Part shown: in pieces, positions 50,385-58,811 of the stretch
How positions within the stretch are numbered: the stretch's first letter is position 1
Layout of the letters: each line of letters begins with the position of its first letter
NCBI GenBank assembly: GCA_029866155.1
Contig: JARWZW010000005.1
Coordinates: 19,560-83,559, forward strand
DNA from: Caulobacter sp.
Lineage (GTDB): Bacteria > Pseudomonadota > Alphaproteobacteria > Caulobacterales > Caulobacteraceae
Length of the DNA stretch: 64,000 nt
Reading direction: 5' to 3'
Translations under genes and position numbers: made by a program
The notes under the pieces: generated by a model
Told to the model about the DNA's origin: nothing
What the model saw: the letters and a program-made list of their open reading frames with translations, nothing else
The model's database searches: none

Positions 50385-50732
50385 TCAGTAGGGGACTTCG
50401 GGAGTGGGCGGGGCGCGGGTCGTCATGCCCGTGGCGGCCGCGTCATCCGCGATCTGATCGTCCGTCACCGGATCGATGCCGGGATCAACAGGCCGGTTCG
50501 GCGCCCTGGCCACGGGCGCCTCCTCAGGCGCAGGCGCAGGCGGCGCCAGGGCGGGATCGACCGGCGCCTGGGCCTCGACTGCGGCCTCGTCGGCGGCCGT
50601 CAGGGGATCGCCGTAGTCCCGGCCGGGCTCGCGGCTGAGAAAGGCCAGAAGCGCCAGGGTCGCCGCCACCCCGACCAGGAATCCGACCAGGCCCCAGAAA
50701 AATCCGCCGCCGCCGCTCTTCTTGGACGCCAT
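50385..50732 (-). CDS. Small single-pass membrane protein, unknown function
   Basis: A 115-aa protein with a basic, glycine-rich start (ASKKSGGGG), one membrane helix (FFWGLVGFLVGVAATLALLAFL, about 11-32) and a long acidic, proline/alanine-rich tail probably in the periplasm. It has no recognisable domain. It is the third gene of a run with the L,D-transpeptidase and DUF882 genes (14 bases after the latter), so a role in the cell envelope is a reasonable guess. Confidence 0.65.
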   Translation of the reverse strand: MASKKSGGGGFFWGLVGFLVGVAATLALLAFLSREPGRDYGDPLTAADEAAVEAQAPVDPALAPPAPAPEEAPVARAPNRPVDPGIDPVTDDQIADDAAATGMTTRAPPTPEVPY

Positions 50733-50746
50733 GTCGTTCTTGCCCC

Positions 50747-51415
50747 TCAGGTTCCCTGCCAGGTCCGGACCCGGCCGATATCAACATGCACAAAGCCGCT
50801 GTCGGGATAGTATCCGACCCCGCCGCCCTGCAGCGCCAGAGCCGCCTGACGCAGCCCGGTGAGGGCCACGTCGTTGAGACGCACATCCATGGCCTTGCCC
50901 TCCATATGGAGGCTCTTCTTCGCCACTTCCGACTTGCCATTCACCTGGGCGCTCTGGTTCGCCAGGGCGGTATTGGTTTCAGAAGACCGGAAGGCGGAGA
51001 TGATGCGGTAAGGCTCGGTGGATCCGGTCTGGGTCTGGAGCGTGAACAGGATATCCAGTAGCCGCACGTCGATGGGATGGGCCTCGCCGGAGCGGAAGTC
51101 CCGCAACAGGGTCTTGATGCCCATCAGGGCGTCCCAGACATAGCCGCCATCCCGCCAGTAGACGACGTCCAGTTCCTCGGCGGTGTGAAGGTGACGAAAC
51201 GCCAGACGCCGGGGCCCGGGCGGCGGAGGGACCAGGGGCGTCGGGGCCAGCTGCAGGTCATCGGCGGTGGCGCCGGGCTCGCCGCTGTCCTGGGCCAGGG
51301 CGACGCCGCCGCTCAGACCAGCGCCGAGCAACAGTCCGGCTGTTGTCCCGCCGCCGACCGTCAGCAGGCGGCGGCGATCCAGCCACGGTTGAAGCACCTG
51401 ACGGGGGCCGCTCAT
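50747..51415 (-). CDS. DUF882 (YcbK-like) M15-fold peptidase-like protein, Tat leader
   Basis: A 222-aa exported protein. The leader contains DRRRLLTVGGGTTAGLLLGAGLSG, a twin-arginine type signal. The DUF882/peptidase M15-like domain shows ISAFRSSETN, KKSLHMEGKAMDVRL (His and Asp metal ligands) and FVHVDIG (third ligand), as in D,D-carboxypeptidase relatives acting on peptidoglycan. Its ATG overlaps the L,D-transpeptidase stop by 4 bases (ATGA), so the two are co-translated. The frame upstream of 51415 overlaps that gene and is rejected. Confidence 0.88.
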   Translation of the reverse strand: MSGPRQVLQPWLDRRRLLTVGGGTTAGLLLGAGLSGGVALAQDSGEPGATADDLQLAPTPLVPPPPGPRRLAFRHLHTAEELDVVYWRDGGYVWDALMGIKTLLRDFRSGEAHPIDVRLLDILFTLQTQTGSTEPYRIISAFRSSETNTALANQSAQVNGKSEVAKKSLHMEGKAMDVRLNDVALTGLRQAALALQGGGVGYYPDSGFVHVDIGRVRTWQGT

Positions 51416-52920
51416 GCCGCAACACCCTGTGCCGCGATCCGCTGCATCAACAGGCTGTCCCAGCCATAGGGATCTGCCCGGAAACTCATGGCGCCGTCCG
51501 GAGTCATGAAGCCGGTCCAGTAAAGCAGGAAGACATCGATCGGCCGGGCAAGGTCGGCGCGAACCGTCTTGCCCTCGGCGATCACCGCATCGATCTGTTC
51601 GGGCGTCCAGTAGGCGTCGCCAGCCATGACGTGGCGGGCCAGGGCCAGGGGCTTTTCCAGGCGGACGCAACCATGGCTGGCCAGGCGCGAATAGCTGGCG
51701 AAGCGGCCCTTGCTGGGGGTGTCGTGCAGATAGACCGCATAGGGATTGTCGAAATCGAACTTGATCAGGCCGAGGGCGCTGTCCGGACCGGGGGCCTGCT
51801 GCAGGCGCGAACCGCCGCCCTCGGTCGGAATGATCCGGAAGCCTGCGCTGGCCAGATAGGCCCGGCCCTTGGGCCAGAGCTCGGCGGCGGCGATGCCGCT
51901 GGGGACGTTCCAGGGCGGGTTGAGCACGATGGAATGGATGCTGGACTGCAGCATCGGGGTTTCATGGCCCGGCCGGCCGGTCACGGCGCGCATGGTCAGG
52001 GTCGGGGCGTCATTCTCGAAGACGGCCAGCACGGCGGCTGCGATATTGACCTGGATCCGGTGGGCGGGAAGCGTCCGGGGGAGCCAGCGCCACCGCTCCA
52101 TATTGGCCTGGATCTGCTCGACCCGCCGTTCCACCGGCACATTGAGGGCGGTGCGGGTCGCCAGGTTCAGGCCCCCGGTCGGCTGCAGGCCAAAGCGGCG
52201 CTGGGCCCGCTTGACGGCCTCGCCAAGGGCTTCGTCATAGAGGGCCGTCCCGGCCGGCAGGGCGCCGGCCACCGGAACCGTGCCCGGCGGTGGCGGCGGA
52301 ACCACCGCCAGGGCCGGGGTCCGCGGATCCTCCAGCACCAGCCGGGCCCGCAGGGCGGCGACCAGGGGGCCCGACGCGCCGACGGCCATATCGACAGCCG
52401 GCAGCGGACGCCATCCGCCCTCGGCCTGGGTCTTGCGATACTGTTTCAGGCCCCGTTGCAGGGCCTCATAGCCGGGATAGGGAGGAGGCAGTCCATCCAG
52501 CCAGGCCTTGACCGAATTGTCGGCCACGGCCCGGGCCAGTTCCGGCGCCGGATCATAGGCGGCCGGGCGCAGACCCCAATCCTTGAGAAAGCCGGAAGCC
52601 TTGAGCCGCCCGGTGCGGACGGCCCGGGCATAGCGGAGCGTCGCGGCCACAAGGGCGGCGTCATCGCGGCTCACGACCCGGTAGTCGGCCGGCGAAAGGC
52701 CGTGGACCTCGGCCCCATCCAGGGCCTGGCGAAGATCCTGGGCCTGCTGTGGGGAAAGGACGATCGAGGCGGGCTTCGGCAGGGGCGCGACCACGGGCCG
52801 GGCATAGGGAACCGGCTGCGCCTGGGCCGGAGCCCAGAGACCGGTAACGAGCACCATGCCGATCCCGGCCAGAACCGCCCAACGCCCCGATTCCATCGAC
52901 ACTGAAAGACCTTCCTCCAT
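51412..52920 (-). CDS. L,D-transpeptidase (YcbB/LdtD-like)
   Basis: A 502-aa periplasmic peptidoglycan cross-linking enzyme. A signal sequence (ending APAQAQ) leads to a domain containing a peptidoglycan-binding-like helical region, then the YkuD catalytic domain with the motif SHGCVRLEKP (nucleophile Cys418). Order and size match LdtD (YcbB), which forms 3-3 cross-links that bypass penicillin-binding proteins. ATG 52920 is taken; a second ATG at 52896 is possible. First gene of the three-gene envelope operon. Confidence 0.9.
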   Translation of the reverse strand: MEEGLSVSMESGRWAVLAGIGMVLVTGLWAPAQAQPVPYARPVVAPLPKPASIVLSPQQAQDLRQALDGAEVHGLSPADYRVVSRDDAALVAATLRYARAVRTGRLKASGFLKDWGLRPAAYDPAPELARAVADNSVKAWLDGLPPPYPGYEALQRGLKQYRKTQAEGGWRPLPAVDMAVGASGPLVAALRARLVLEDPRTPALAVVPPPPPGTVPVAGALPAGTALYDEALGEAVKRAQRRFGLQPTGGLNLATRTALNVPVERRVEQIQANMERWRWLPRTLPAHRIQVNIAAAVLAVFENDAPTLTMRAVTGRPGHETPMLQSSIHSIVLNPPWNVPSGIAAAELWPKGRAYLASAGFRIIPTEGGGSRLQQAPGPDSALGLIKFDFDNPYAVYLHDTPSKGRFASYSRLASHGCVRLEKPLALARHVMAGDAYWTPEQIDAVIAEGKTVRADLARPIDVFLLYWTGFMTPDGAMSFRADPYGWDSLLMQRIAAQGVAA

Positions 52921-53046
52921 AGCCTGCGTCAAGGTTAACGCAGCTGGCCGGGAAACGCGCCATGCAGTCTCCTGTTGCGCGAGCCGTCAGTTCAAATCAT
53001 GGCCATAGCGAGGCGTTCGGGCAACGCCTGGAAGGCCTGGACGCGG

Positions 53047-54210
53047 TCAGAAACTCTTGGGCAGGTCCAGAACATGGGTCGCCACATGGCTGAGGATCAG
53101 ATTGGTGCTGATCGGGGCCACCTGATAGAGGCGCGTCTCACGGAATTTCCGCTCGATATCGTACTCTTCGGCGAACCCGAAACCGCCATGGGTCTGGACG
53201 CACATGTCGGCGGCGTACCAGCTGGCCTCGGACGCCAGCATCTTGGACATGTTGGCCTCGGTGCCGCAGGGCTGTCCGTCGTCGAACATGGCCGCCGCCT
53301 TGTCGACCATGAGGGAGGCCGCCGCCAGCTGGACATGGGCCCGGGCGATGGGGAACTGGATGCCCTGGTTCTGACCGATGGGCCGGCCGAATACCTCGCG
53401 ATCGCGGGCATAGGCGGCGGCGCGCTCGATGAAGAACCGCCCGTCGCCGATACATTCCGAGGCGATCAGGATGCGCTCGGCGTTCATGCCGTCGAGGATG
53501 TACTTGAAACCCTTGCCCTCGGCCCCGATCAGGTTCTCCACCGGCACTTCGAGATTGTCGAAGAACAGCTCGGTAGTGGCGTGGTTCAGCATGGTGCGGA
53601 TCGGCCGGATGGTCAGGCCATTGCCCACTGCCGTGCGCATGTCGACCAGCAGCACGCTCATGCCGTCGGACGGCTTGGCGGCGTCTTCCCGGGCCGTGGT
53701 GCGGCAGAGCAGGACCATCAGGTCGCTGTGCTCGGCCCTGGAAATCCAGATCTTCTGGCCGTTGACGATGTACTTGTCGCCCTCGCGCCGGGCGAAGGTG
53801 CGCAGGCGGGTGGTGTCGGTGCCGCTGGTCGGCTCGGTGACGCCAAAGGCCTGGAGGCGAAGCTCGCCGCTGGCGATGGCCGGCAGGTAGCGGGCCTTCT
53901 GGTCGGGCGTTCCGTGCCGAAGGATGGTGCCCATGGTGTACATCTGGGCATGGGCCGCGCCGCCGTTGCAGCCAGACCGGTGGATCTCTTCCAGGACGGC
54001 CGTCGCTGCGGAAAGGCCAAGCCCGGAACCGCCATACTCTTCCGGGATCAGGACGGAGAGATAGCCAGCCTGGGTCAGGGCGGTGACGAATTCGGTGGGA
54101 TAGGTGCGGTCCCTGTCCAGGGCGCGCCAGTACTCGCCGGGGAAGCCGGCGCAGAGCCGGGCCACGGAGTCACGGATTTCAGGATGGGAAAGGGAAGGGC
54201 TGGCGGTCAT
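53047..54210 (-). CDS. Acyl-CoA dehydrogenase
   Basis: A 387-aa FAD enzyme. Flavin/substrate signatures: AFGVTEPTSGTDTTRLRTFA, KYIVNGQKIWIS, and the C-terminal TGIRMSKMLASEASWYAADMCVQTHGGFGFAEEYDIERKFRE-type segment (MQTHGGFG-like QTHGGFGFAEEYDIER). It would oxidise an unidentified acyl-CoA. It lies 100 bases downstream of nothing in the same direction: the gene upstream of it on the minus strand is the TonB receptor ending at 54311, so read-through is limited by a hairpin. Confidence 0.88.
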   Translation of the reverse strand: MTASPSLSHPEIRDSVARLCAGFPGEYWRALDRDRTYPTEFVTALTQAGYLSVLIPEEYGGSGLGLSAATAVLEEIHRSGCNGGAAHAQMYTMGTILRHGTPDQKARYLPAIASGELRLQAFGVTEPTSGTDTTRLRTFARREGDKYIVNGQKIWISRAEHSDLMVLLCRTTAREDAAKPSDGMSVLLVDMRTAVGNGLTIRPIRTMLNHATTELFFDNLEVPVENLIGAEGKGFKYILDGMNAERILIASECIGDGRFFIERAAAYARDREVFGRPIGQNQGIQFPIARAHVQLAAASLMVDKAAAMFDDGQPCGTEANMSKMLASEASWYAADMCVQTHGGFGFAEEYDIERKFRETRLYQVAPISTNLILSHVATHVLDLPKSF

Positions 54211-54259
54211 GCTGTTCCGTTAGCCCCACCGCTGCGGCGCGCCAAGTCCTGACGCAACG

Positions 54260-54285
54260 GGAGGCGACGCCGAAACGCCGCCTCC
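54260..54285 (-). terminator. Hairpin after the third TonB-dependent receptor gene
   Basis: GGAGGCGACG pairs with CGCCGCCTCC (one mismatch) around CCGAAA, about 25 bases past the receptor stop. No T-run follows, so termination strength is uncertain. Confidence 0.45.
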
Positions 54286-54310
54286 GCTGGTCCGGGTCAG
54301 TTTCCGGAGA

Positions 54311-56545
54311 TCAGAACAGGGTGACCTTGACCTCGACGCCAACGGTCCGGGGATCATTGACGAAGCCGGTCAGGTTGTTGAAGTCGATCACGCCTTCCAG
54401 CGAGGTGTCATCGGTGATGTTGCGACCGAAGACAGCCGCTTCCCAGCGCCCGCCGGCGGCGACATAGCCCACCCGCAGACCGCCCTCGACCAGCTTGTCG
54501 TCGCTGTATTCGGCCGACTCATAGAGCAGGAAGTTGATCTTCGAGCGCCAGGCCCAGTCGGTGAAGACGTAGATCTCGCCATCACCCACCGGCACGCCGT
54601 AGCGGGCGGTCATGTTGCCAACCCATTTGGGCGCGTTGGGCAGGCTGTTGCCATCGATGGAGACGGTGCCGGGCAGGGCGCCGGCCGGATCCAGGACGGT
54701 GCAGCCCGAACCGCATGGGGCGACCGCCAGGTTGGGATCGTCCATTTCGGTGTGGTTGTAGCTGAGGCCCGCCGTGACCAGCAGGTGGTCGATGGGCTTG
54801 GCTTCCACGTCCAGCTCGAAGCCGTAGCCATTGGCCTTGTCGGCATTGAGCAGGCGGTTGAAGTTGGCGCCGCCGCCGACCGCGGTCAGCTGGATATCGT
54901 TCACGGTGTAGCGGAAGAGACCGAAGTTCACCCGCGCCTTGCGATCAAACAGATAGGCCTTCACCCCGCCTTCCCAGGACAGAACGGTCTCTTCGTCGGC
55001 GACGGAGAGGCTGGAGCCGAACAGCAGGCGTCCCTGGATGCTGGGAGCACGATAGCCGGTGGCGACCCGGGTATAGAGGTTGACGTCTTCGGACGCCGCC
55101 AGGGTGGCGCTGACATTCCAGCTGAGATTGTCGCTGGAGGGGCTGACCTTCAGCTTGCCGGTCGGCGGGGCGCCGATGGGCGAGATGGTCTGTTCGGCGA
55201 CGAAGTCCTTTTCGTCTTCCGAATAGCGGAGGCCGGCCGAAAGGGTCAGGGCGTCATTGGCCTGCCAGTCGACATTGCCAAACAGGGCCCAGGCGGTGGT
55301 CTGCTGGTTCTGCCGGGCGAAGCCGTTGACCACGCCGCCGCCCAGGGTGTTGTAGTTGAAGCTGTCGATGGTGACGTCTTCGTCAAAATAGAAGGCGCCG
55401 GCCTGGTACTTGAAGGCGCCGGCCGTGCCGGAAATCCGCAGTTCTTCGCTGATCTGGCGGTGCTCGGGAACGCCGTCGCCGCTTTCAGCCGGGAAGGGAA
55501 TGAAGCCGGGGCCGAAGGGCGGGGCGAAGCTGGCGCCGAAGCCGCCGTCGATGTCGCCGCGCGAGAAGGCTTCGACGCTTTCATAGGCGGTGATCGAGGT
55601 GATCTCGGCGTCGCCCAGATCATAGGTCAGGCGCAGACTGCCGCCGAAGGACTCGACCTCCTGCTTGGAACGGATCTCGGCGTCCTGGGCGATCTTTTCC
55701 GGATCGAAACCGGGAACCAGCTCGTTGGAGCCAGGCCGGATGATATTGGCGCGAAACAGGCGCGGCGTGCCGTCGAGGTTGTTGTAATGCAGGTTCAGCA
55801 GGCCGCTGAAGGTCTCGTTCGGGGTGTAGAGCAGCTGGCCGCGGAAGGCGTACTGGTCATAGCCTTCGGCGACATTGTCTTTGCCGGTGAAGACGTTGTC
55901 GACCCAGTCGTCGCGATGCTGGTAGAGGCCCGAGATCCGGCCTGACAGCACGCCGTCAACGATGGCGCCGCCCACGGCGCCCTCGGCGTTGATCGTGCCG
56001 TAGGTTGCATAGGAGACCCGGGCGAAGCCGCTGGGGGTCTGGCCGGGCTTCACCGAATCGAACTTCAGGACGCCAGCCGGGGTGTTGCGGCCAAACAGCG
56101 TGCCCTGGGGCCCGCGCAGGGCTTCGACCCGCTCGATGTCGAACAGCGGAAAGCCCTTCAGGGCCGGATTTTCCAGAACCACTTCGTCATAGATGAAGGA
56201 CACCGGCTGGGAGGCGTTGAGATCGAAATCGGTGTTGCCGAGACCGCGGATATAGGGACGGGGGAAGGTCCGGCCGAAGCTGGATTCCAGGGTGACGCTG
56301 GGGATGCGCGAGGACAGGACGCGGATATCGCCGCCGCTGGAGCGGATGATGTCGAGCTTTTCGCCGCTGACGGCGGTGACCGACATCGGGACATCCTGGA
56401 TGTCCTGGGAAACCCGCTGGGCCGTCACGATGACGGTATCGACCTCGGTCGAGTCGGCGGTCTGGGCGCTGGCGGCCCCTGCCAGGCCGAGGGCCAGGAT
56501 GGAAGCGCTGCAGAATGCGCCAATGAGTCTGGAATGCGATGTCAT
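54311..56545 (-). CDS. TonB-dependent outer-membrane receptor
   Basis: A 744-aa receptor of the large alphaproteobacterial group used for organic substrates. Signal peptide of about 27 residues (ending ASAQ); TonB-box-like VDTVIVTAQRVSQDIQDVPMSV; plug with RPYIRGLGNTDFDLNASQPVSF and RVEALRGPQGTLFGRNTPAGV; barrel ending VGVEVKVTLF. The RVSQDIQDVP and FGRNTPAG pattern is typical of receptors next to catabolic genes in Caulobacterales and sphingomonads. It lies just upstream of an acyl-CoA dehydrogenase gene and divergent from a deaminase gene. Ligand unknown. Confidence 0.9.
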   Translation of the reverse strand: MTSHSRLIGAFCSASILALGLAGAASAQTADSTEVDTVIVTAQRVSQDIQDVPMSVTAVSGEKLDIIRSSGGDIRVLSSRIPSVTLESSFGRTFPRPYIRGLGNTDFDLNASQPVSFIYDEVVLENPALKGFPLFDIERVEALRGPQGTLFGRNTPAGVLKFDSVKPGQTPSGFARVSYATYGTINAEGAVGGAIVDGVLSGRISGLYQHRDDWVDNVFTGKDNVAEGYDQYAFRGQLLYTPNETFSGLLNLHYNNLDGTPRLFRANIIRPGSNELVPGFDPEKIAQDAEIRSKQEVESFGGSLRLTYDLGDAEITSITAYESVEAFSRGDIDGGFGASFAPPFGPGFIPFPAESGDGVPEHRQISEELRISGTAGAFKYQAGAFYFDEDVTIDSFNYNTLGGGVVNGFARQNQQTTAWALFGNVDWQANDALTLSAGLRYSEDEKDFVAEQTISPIGAPPTGKLKVSPSSDNLSWNVSATLAASEDVNLYTRVATGYRAPSIQGRLLFGSSLSVADEETVLSWEGGVKAYLFDRKARVNFGLFRYTVNDIQLTAVGGGANFNRLLNADKANGYGFELDVEAKPIDHLLVTAGLSYNHTEMDDPNLAVAPCGSGCTVLDPAGALPGTVSIDGNSLPNAPKWVGNMTARYGVPVGDGEIYVFTDWAWRSKINFLLYESAEYSDDKLVEGGLRVGYVAAGGRWEAAVFGRNITDDTSLEGVIDFNNLTGFVNDPRTVGVEVKVTLF

Positions 56546-56799
56546 GCGTTGCCCCGCCTGCCGCTGAGTGAGTGAGTCGAAAAACTGTAACGGAGGTGTT
56601 TTGGGTTCTTAACAAAACCTTTCAAGAGCCCGGGGCGCAACCAGACGCAAATGAGACCACAACCGTGCGAGTCTTGGGCGAAGGGCGCCCGGAAAGTCAC
56701 AGGCTGGCCGACAACCAGGCGGAATTCCTCGGTCCGGGGCCCCGGCTTGACCCCTCGGGCGCCTTTGCGCGAGATGCAGTCTTCCAGCAGGAGCCCGCC

Positions 56800-57828
56800 A
56801 TGACCCAAAGCCTCGACAGCCTCATTACCGCCCTGCCCAAGGCCGAACTGCATCTGCATATCGAGGGCAGCCTGGAGCCCGAACTGATGTTCGCCCTGGC
56901 CCGGCGCAACGGGGTGGCCCTGCCCTTCGCGACCGTGGAAGCCGTGCGGGCCGCCTACAGCTTCTCGAACCTGCAGGACTTTCTGGACATCTACTACCAG
57001 GGCGCGGCGGTGCTTCAGACCGAGCAGGACTTCAGCGACCTGGCCATGGCCTATTTCGCCAGACTCGCGGCGGACGGCGGCCGGCATGCCGAGATCTTCT
57101 TCGATCCCCAGACCCATACCGACCGGGGCCTGCCCTTCTCAGTGGCGGCGGAGGGTCTGCTGGCGGGGATGGCGGAGGCTGAGCGGCGCTTCGGGATCAC
57201 ATCGAAACTGATCCTCTGCTTCCTGCGCCATCTGGACGAGGACGCCGCCTTCGCCACCCTGAAGGCCGCCGAGCCCTGGCTGGACCGGATCGTCGGTGTG
57301 GGACTGGACTCGTCGGAGGTCGGGCATCCGCCCTCACGGTTCGAAAAGGTATTCAAGGCGGCCGGCGAAAGAGGCCTGCTGCGGGTCGCCCATGCGGGCG
57401 AGGAGGGGCCGCCCGACTATGTCTGGGAAGCCCTGGACCTGCTGAAGGTCAACCGCATCGATCATGGCAACCGGTCCCTGGAAGACAGCGCCCTGACAGC
57501 CCGGCTGGCCGCCATGGAGATGACCCTGACGGTCTGTCCCCTGTCCAATCTCAAGCTCTGCGTCGTGGACGACATGGCCCGTCACCCCCTGAGGCGCATG
57601 CTGGACCTGGGGCTGAAGGCGACCGTCAACAGCGACGACCCGGCCTATTTCGGCGGCTATCTGGGCGCCAACTATCGGGCGGTCACCCACTCCCTGGGAC
57701 TTGAGGCCGGGGATCTCGTCACCCTGGCCAGGAACAGCTTTACCGGCTCGTTCCTGGATGAAGAGCGTGTCGCCGGCCATCTCCAGGACATAGATGCCGT
57801 CGCCGCCCGCTGGGCCGCTGGCGCCTGA
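56800..57828 (+). CDS. Adenosine/adenine deaminase family protein (adenine deaminase more likely)
   Basis: A 342-aa zinc amidohydrolase. Metal ligands are in PKAELHLHIEGSLEP, RVAHAGEEGP (His, catalytic Glu) and TVNSDDPAYFGGYLGANY (Asp). The HIEGSLEPELMF start and the SDDPAYFGGY end are the pattern of the Aah1/PA0148 type that deaminates adenine to hypoxanthine, whereas true adenosine deaminases have HLDGSL and usually TDDP. I therefore lean to adenine deaminase. ATG 56800 is preceded by CAGGAG; the longer frame from 56572 is non-coding leader. Confidence 0.85.
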   Translation: MTQSLDSLITALPKAELHLHIEGSLEPELMFALARRNGVALPFATVEAVRAAYSFSNLQDFLDIYYQGAAVLQTEQDFSDLAMAYFARLAADGGRHAEIFFDPQTHTDRGLPFSVAAEGLLAGMAEAERRFGITSKLILCFLRHLDEDAAFATLKAAEPWLDRIVGVGLDSSEVGHPPSRFEKVFKAAGERGLLRVAHAGEEGPPDYVWEALDLLKVNRIDHGNRSLEDSALTARLAAMEMTLTVCPLSNLKLCVVDDMARHPLRRMLDLGLKATVNSDDPAYFGGYLGANYRAVTHSLGLEAGDLVTLARNSFTGSFLDEERVAGHLQDIDAVAARWAAGA

Positions 57829-57829
57829 C

Positions 57830-57867
57830 CAAAAAAAGGGGCGCCCCGAAGGACGCCCCGATCTTTT
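57830..57867. terminator. Bidirectional terminator between the deaminase and glycine-zipper genes
   Basis: GGGGCG and CGCCCC form a stem with an A-run on its left (57832-57838) and TCTTTTCG on its right, so T-runs follow the hairpin on both strands. It separates two convergent genes. Confidence 0.7.
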
Positions 57868-57880
57868 CGTCTGCGCGGTT

Positions 57881-58702
57881 CTACCCGGTGATGCGGTAGC
57901 GACCACGACGGTCCGGGCAGACCCGGATATAGCGGTAGTCGCTGCGACCACCCCATTCGGTCGGCGCCACTGCCAGACGGCAACGGTTGTTCGAGTACCA
58001 TTTTCTGGAATAGCGACCGTTGCGCTGGCCCGGGGCATAGACCGGCTCGCGATAGGCCGAGGTCTGGCTGTAGCTGTAATAGTAGCCGGTCTCGTCACAG
58101 GCTGCCGAGCGCTCGCCGATGCTGGCGCCGATGGCGCCTCCGACGATGGCGCCCAGGACCGTCCCCTCGGTCGTGGACTGGTTGCTGGAGACATTGGAGC
58201 CGATCGCCGCCCCGGCCAGGGCGCCGATCAGGCCACCCGCCAACTGGTTGCGGTCTTCACGCTGCTCACAGGCGCTGTTCCGATAGCCGGCATAGTAGTC
58301 ACGGTCGCCAGGCCCATAGGCCGGGCCACTCGGCTGACCGACAACATAGGTCCATTGGCCATAGCGGCGGACATAGGCGCCGTTGCCGTAACGCCGGTCA
58401 TAGCGCATGCGACCGTCTTCCCAGGCGGAGCGCTTGGCCTCGTATTCCTGGCGCTGGTCCTGATAGCGGGCCTGGCGCTGTTCATAGGACTGGCGACGGG
58501 TTTCCCATTCGCTCTTGGCCTTGTCGTAGTCGCGCTGGTCGTTCTTGTAGTCATCCTGCTGGTCGCGCCAGGACTCATAGTTTTCACTCTGGGTCTCGGC
58601 GCTCTGGGCGGCGCGGCCCGATTGCGGGGTCTGGGCCAGGGCGGCGCCGCTGGACAGGGCGAGGATGCTGGCGAGCGCCAGGGATAGCGGTTTCGATTTC
58701 AT
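57881..58702 (-). CDS. Exported glycine-zipper (2TM) protein
   Basis: A 273-aa protein with a cleavable signal peptide (ending ALAQ), then a strongly charged helical stretch rich in Asp, Lys, Arg, Gln and Tyr (about 40-110), and a glycine-zipper segment LAGGLIGALAGAAIGSNV and GTVLGAIVGGAIGASIG (about 152-200) of the Rick_17kDa/2TM type. The C-terminal part is Tyr/Arg rich with paired cysteines. Such proteins sit in the periplasm or outer membrane and are often stress related; exact role unknown. ATG 58702 has GGAGCCAACCC upstream. Confidence 0.82.
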   Translation of the reverse strand: MKSKPLSLALASILALSSGAALAQTPQSGRAAQSAETQSENYESWRDQQDDYKNDQRDYDKAKSEWETRRQSYEQRQARYQDQRQEYEAKRSAWEDGRMRYDRRYGNGAYVRRYGQWTYVVGQPSGPAYGPGDRDYYAGYRNSACEQREDRNQLAGGLIGALAGAAIGSNVSSNQSTTEGTVLGAIVGGAIGASIGERSAACDETGYYYSYSQTSAYREPVYAPGQRNGRYSRKWYSNNRCRLAVAPTEWGGRSDYRYIRVCPDRRGRYRITG

Positions 58703-58811
58703 GGGTTGGCTCCGGAGCGGCGTGAAAACAGCCGCTTGGGCCGCTCCCAGATCTGACTTGATGTCTCTGGTCCGCTTGGCAGGAGAACGCCGGCGGCGGC
58801 CGGCGGTTCCC

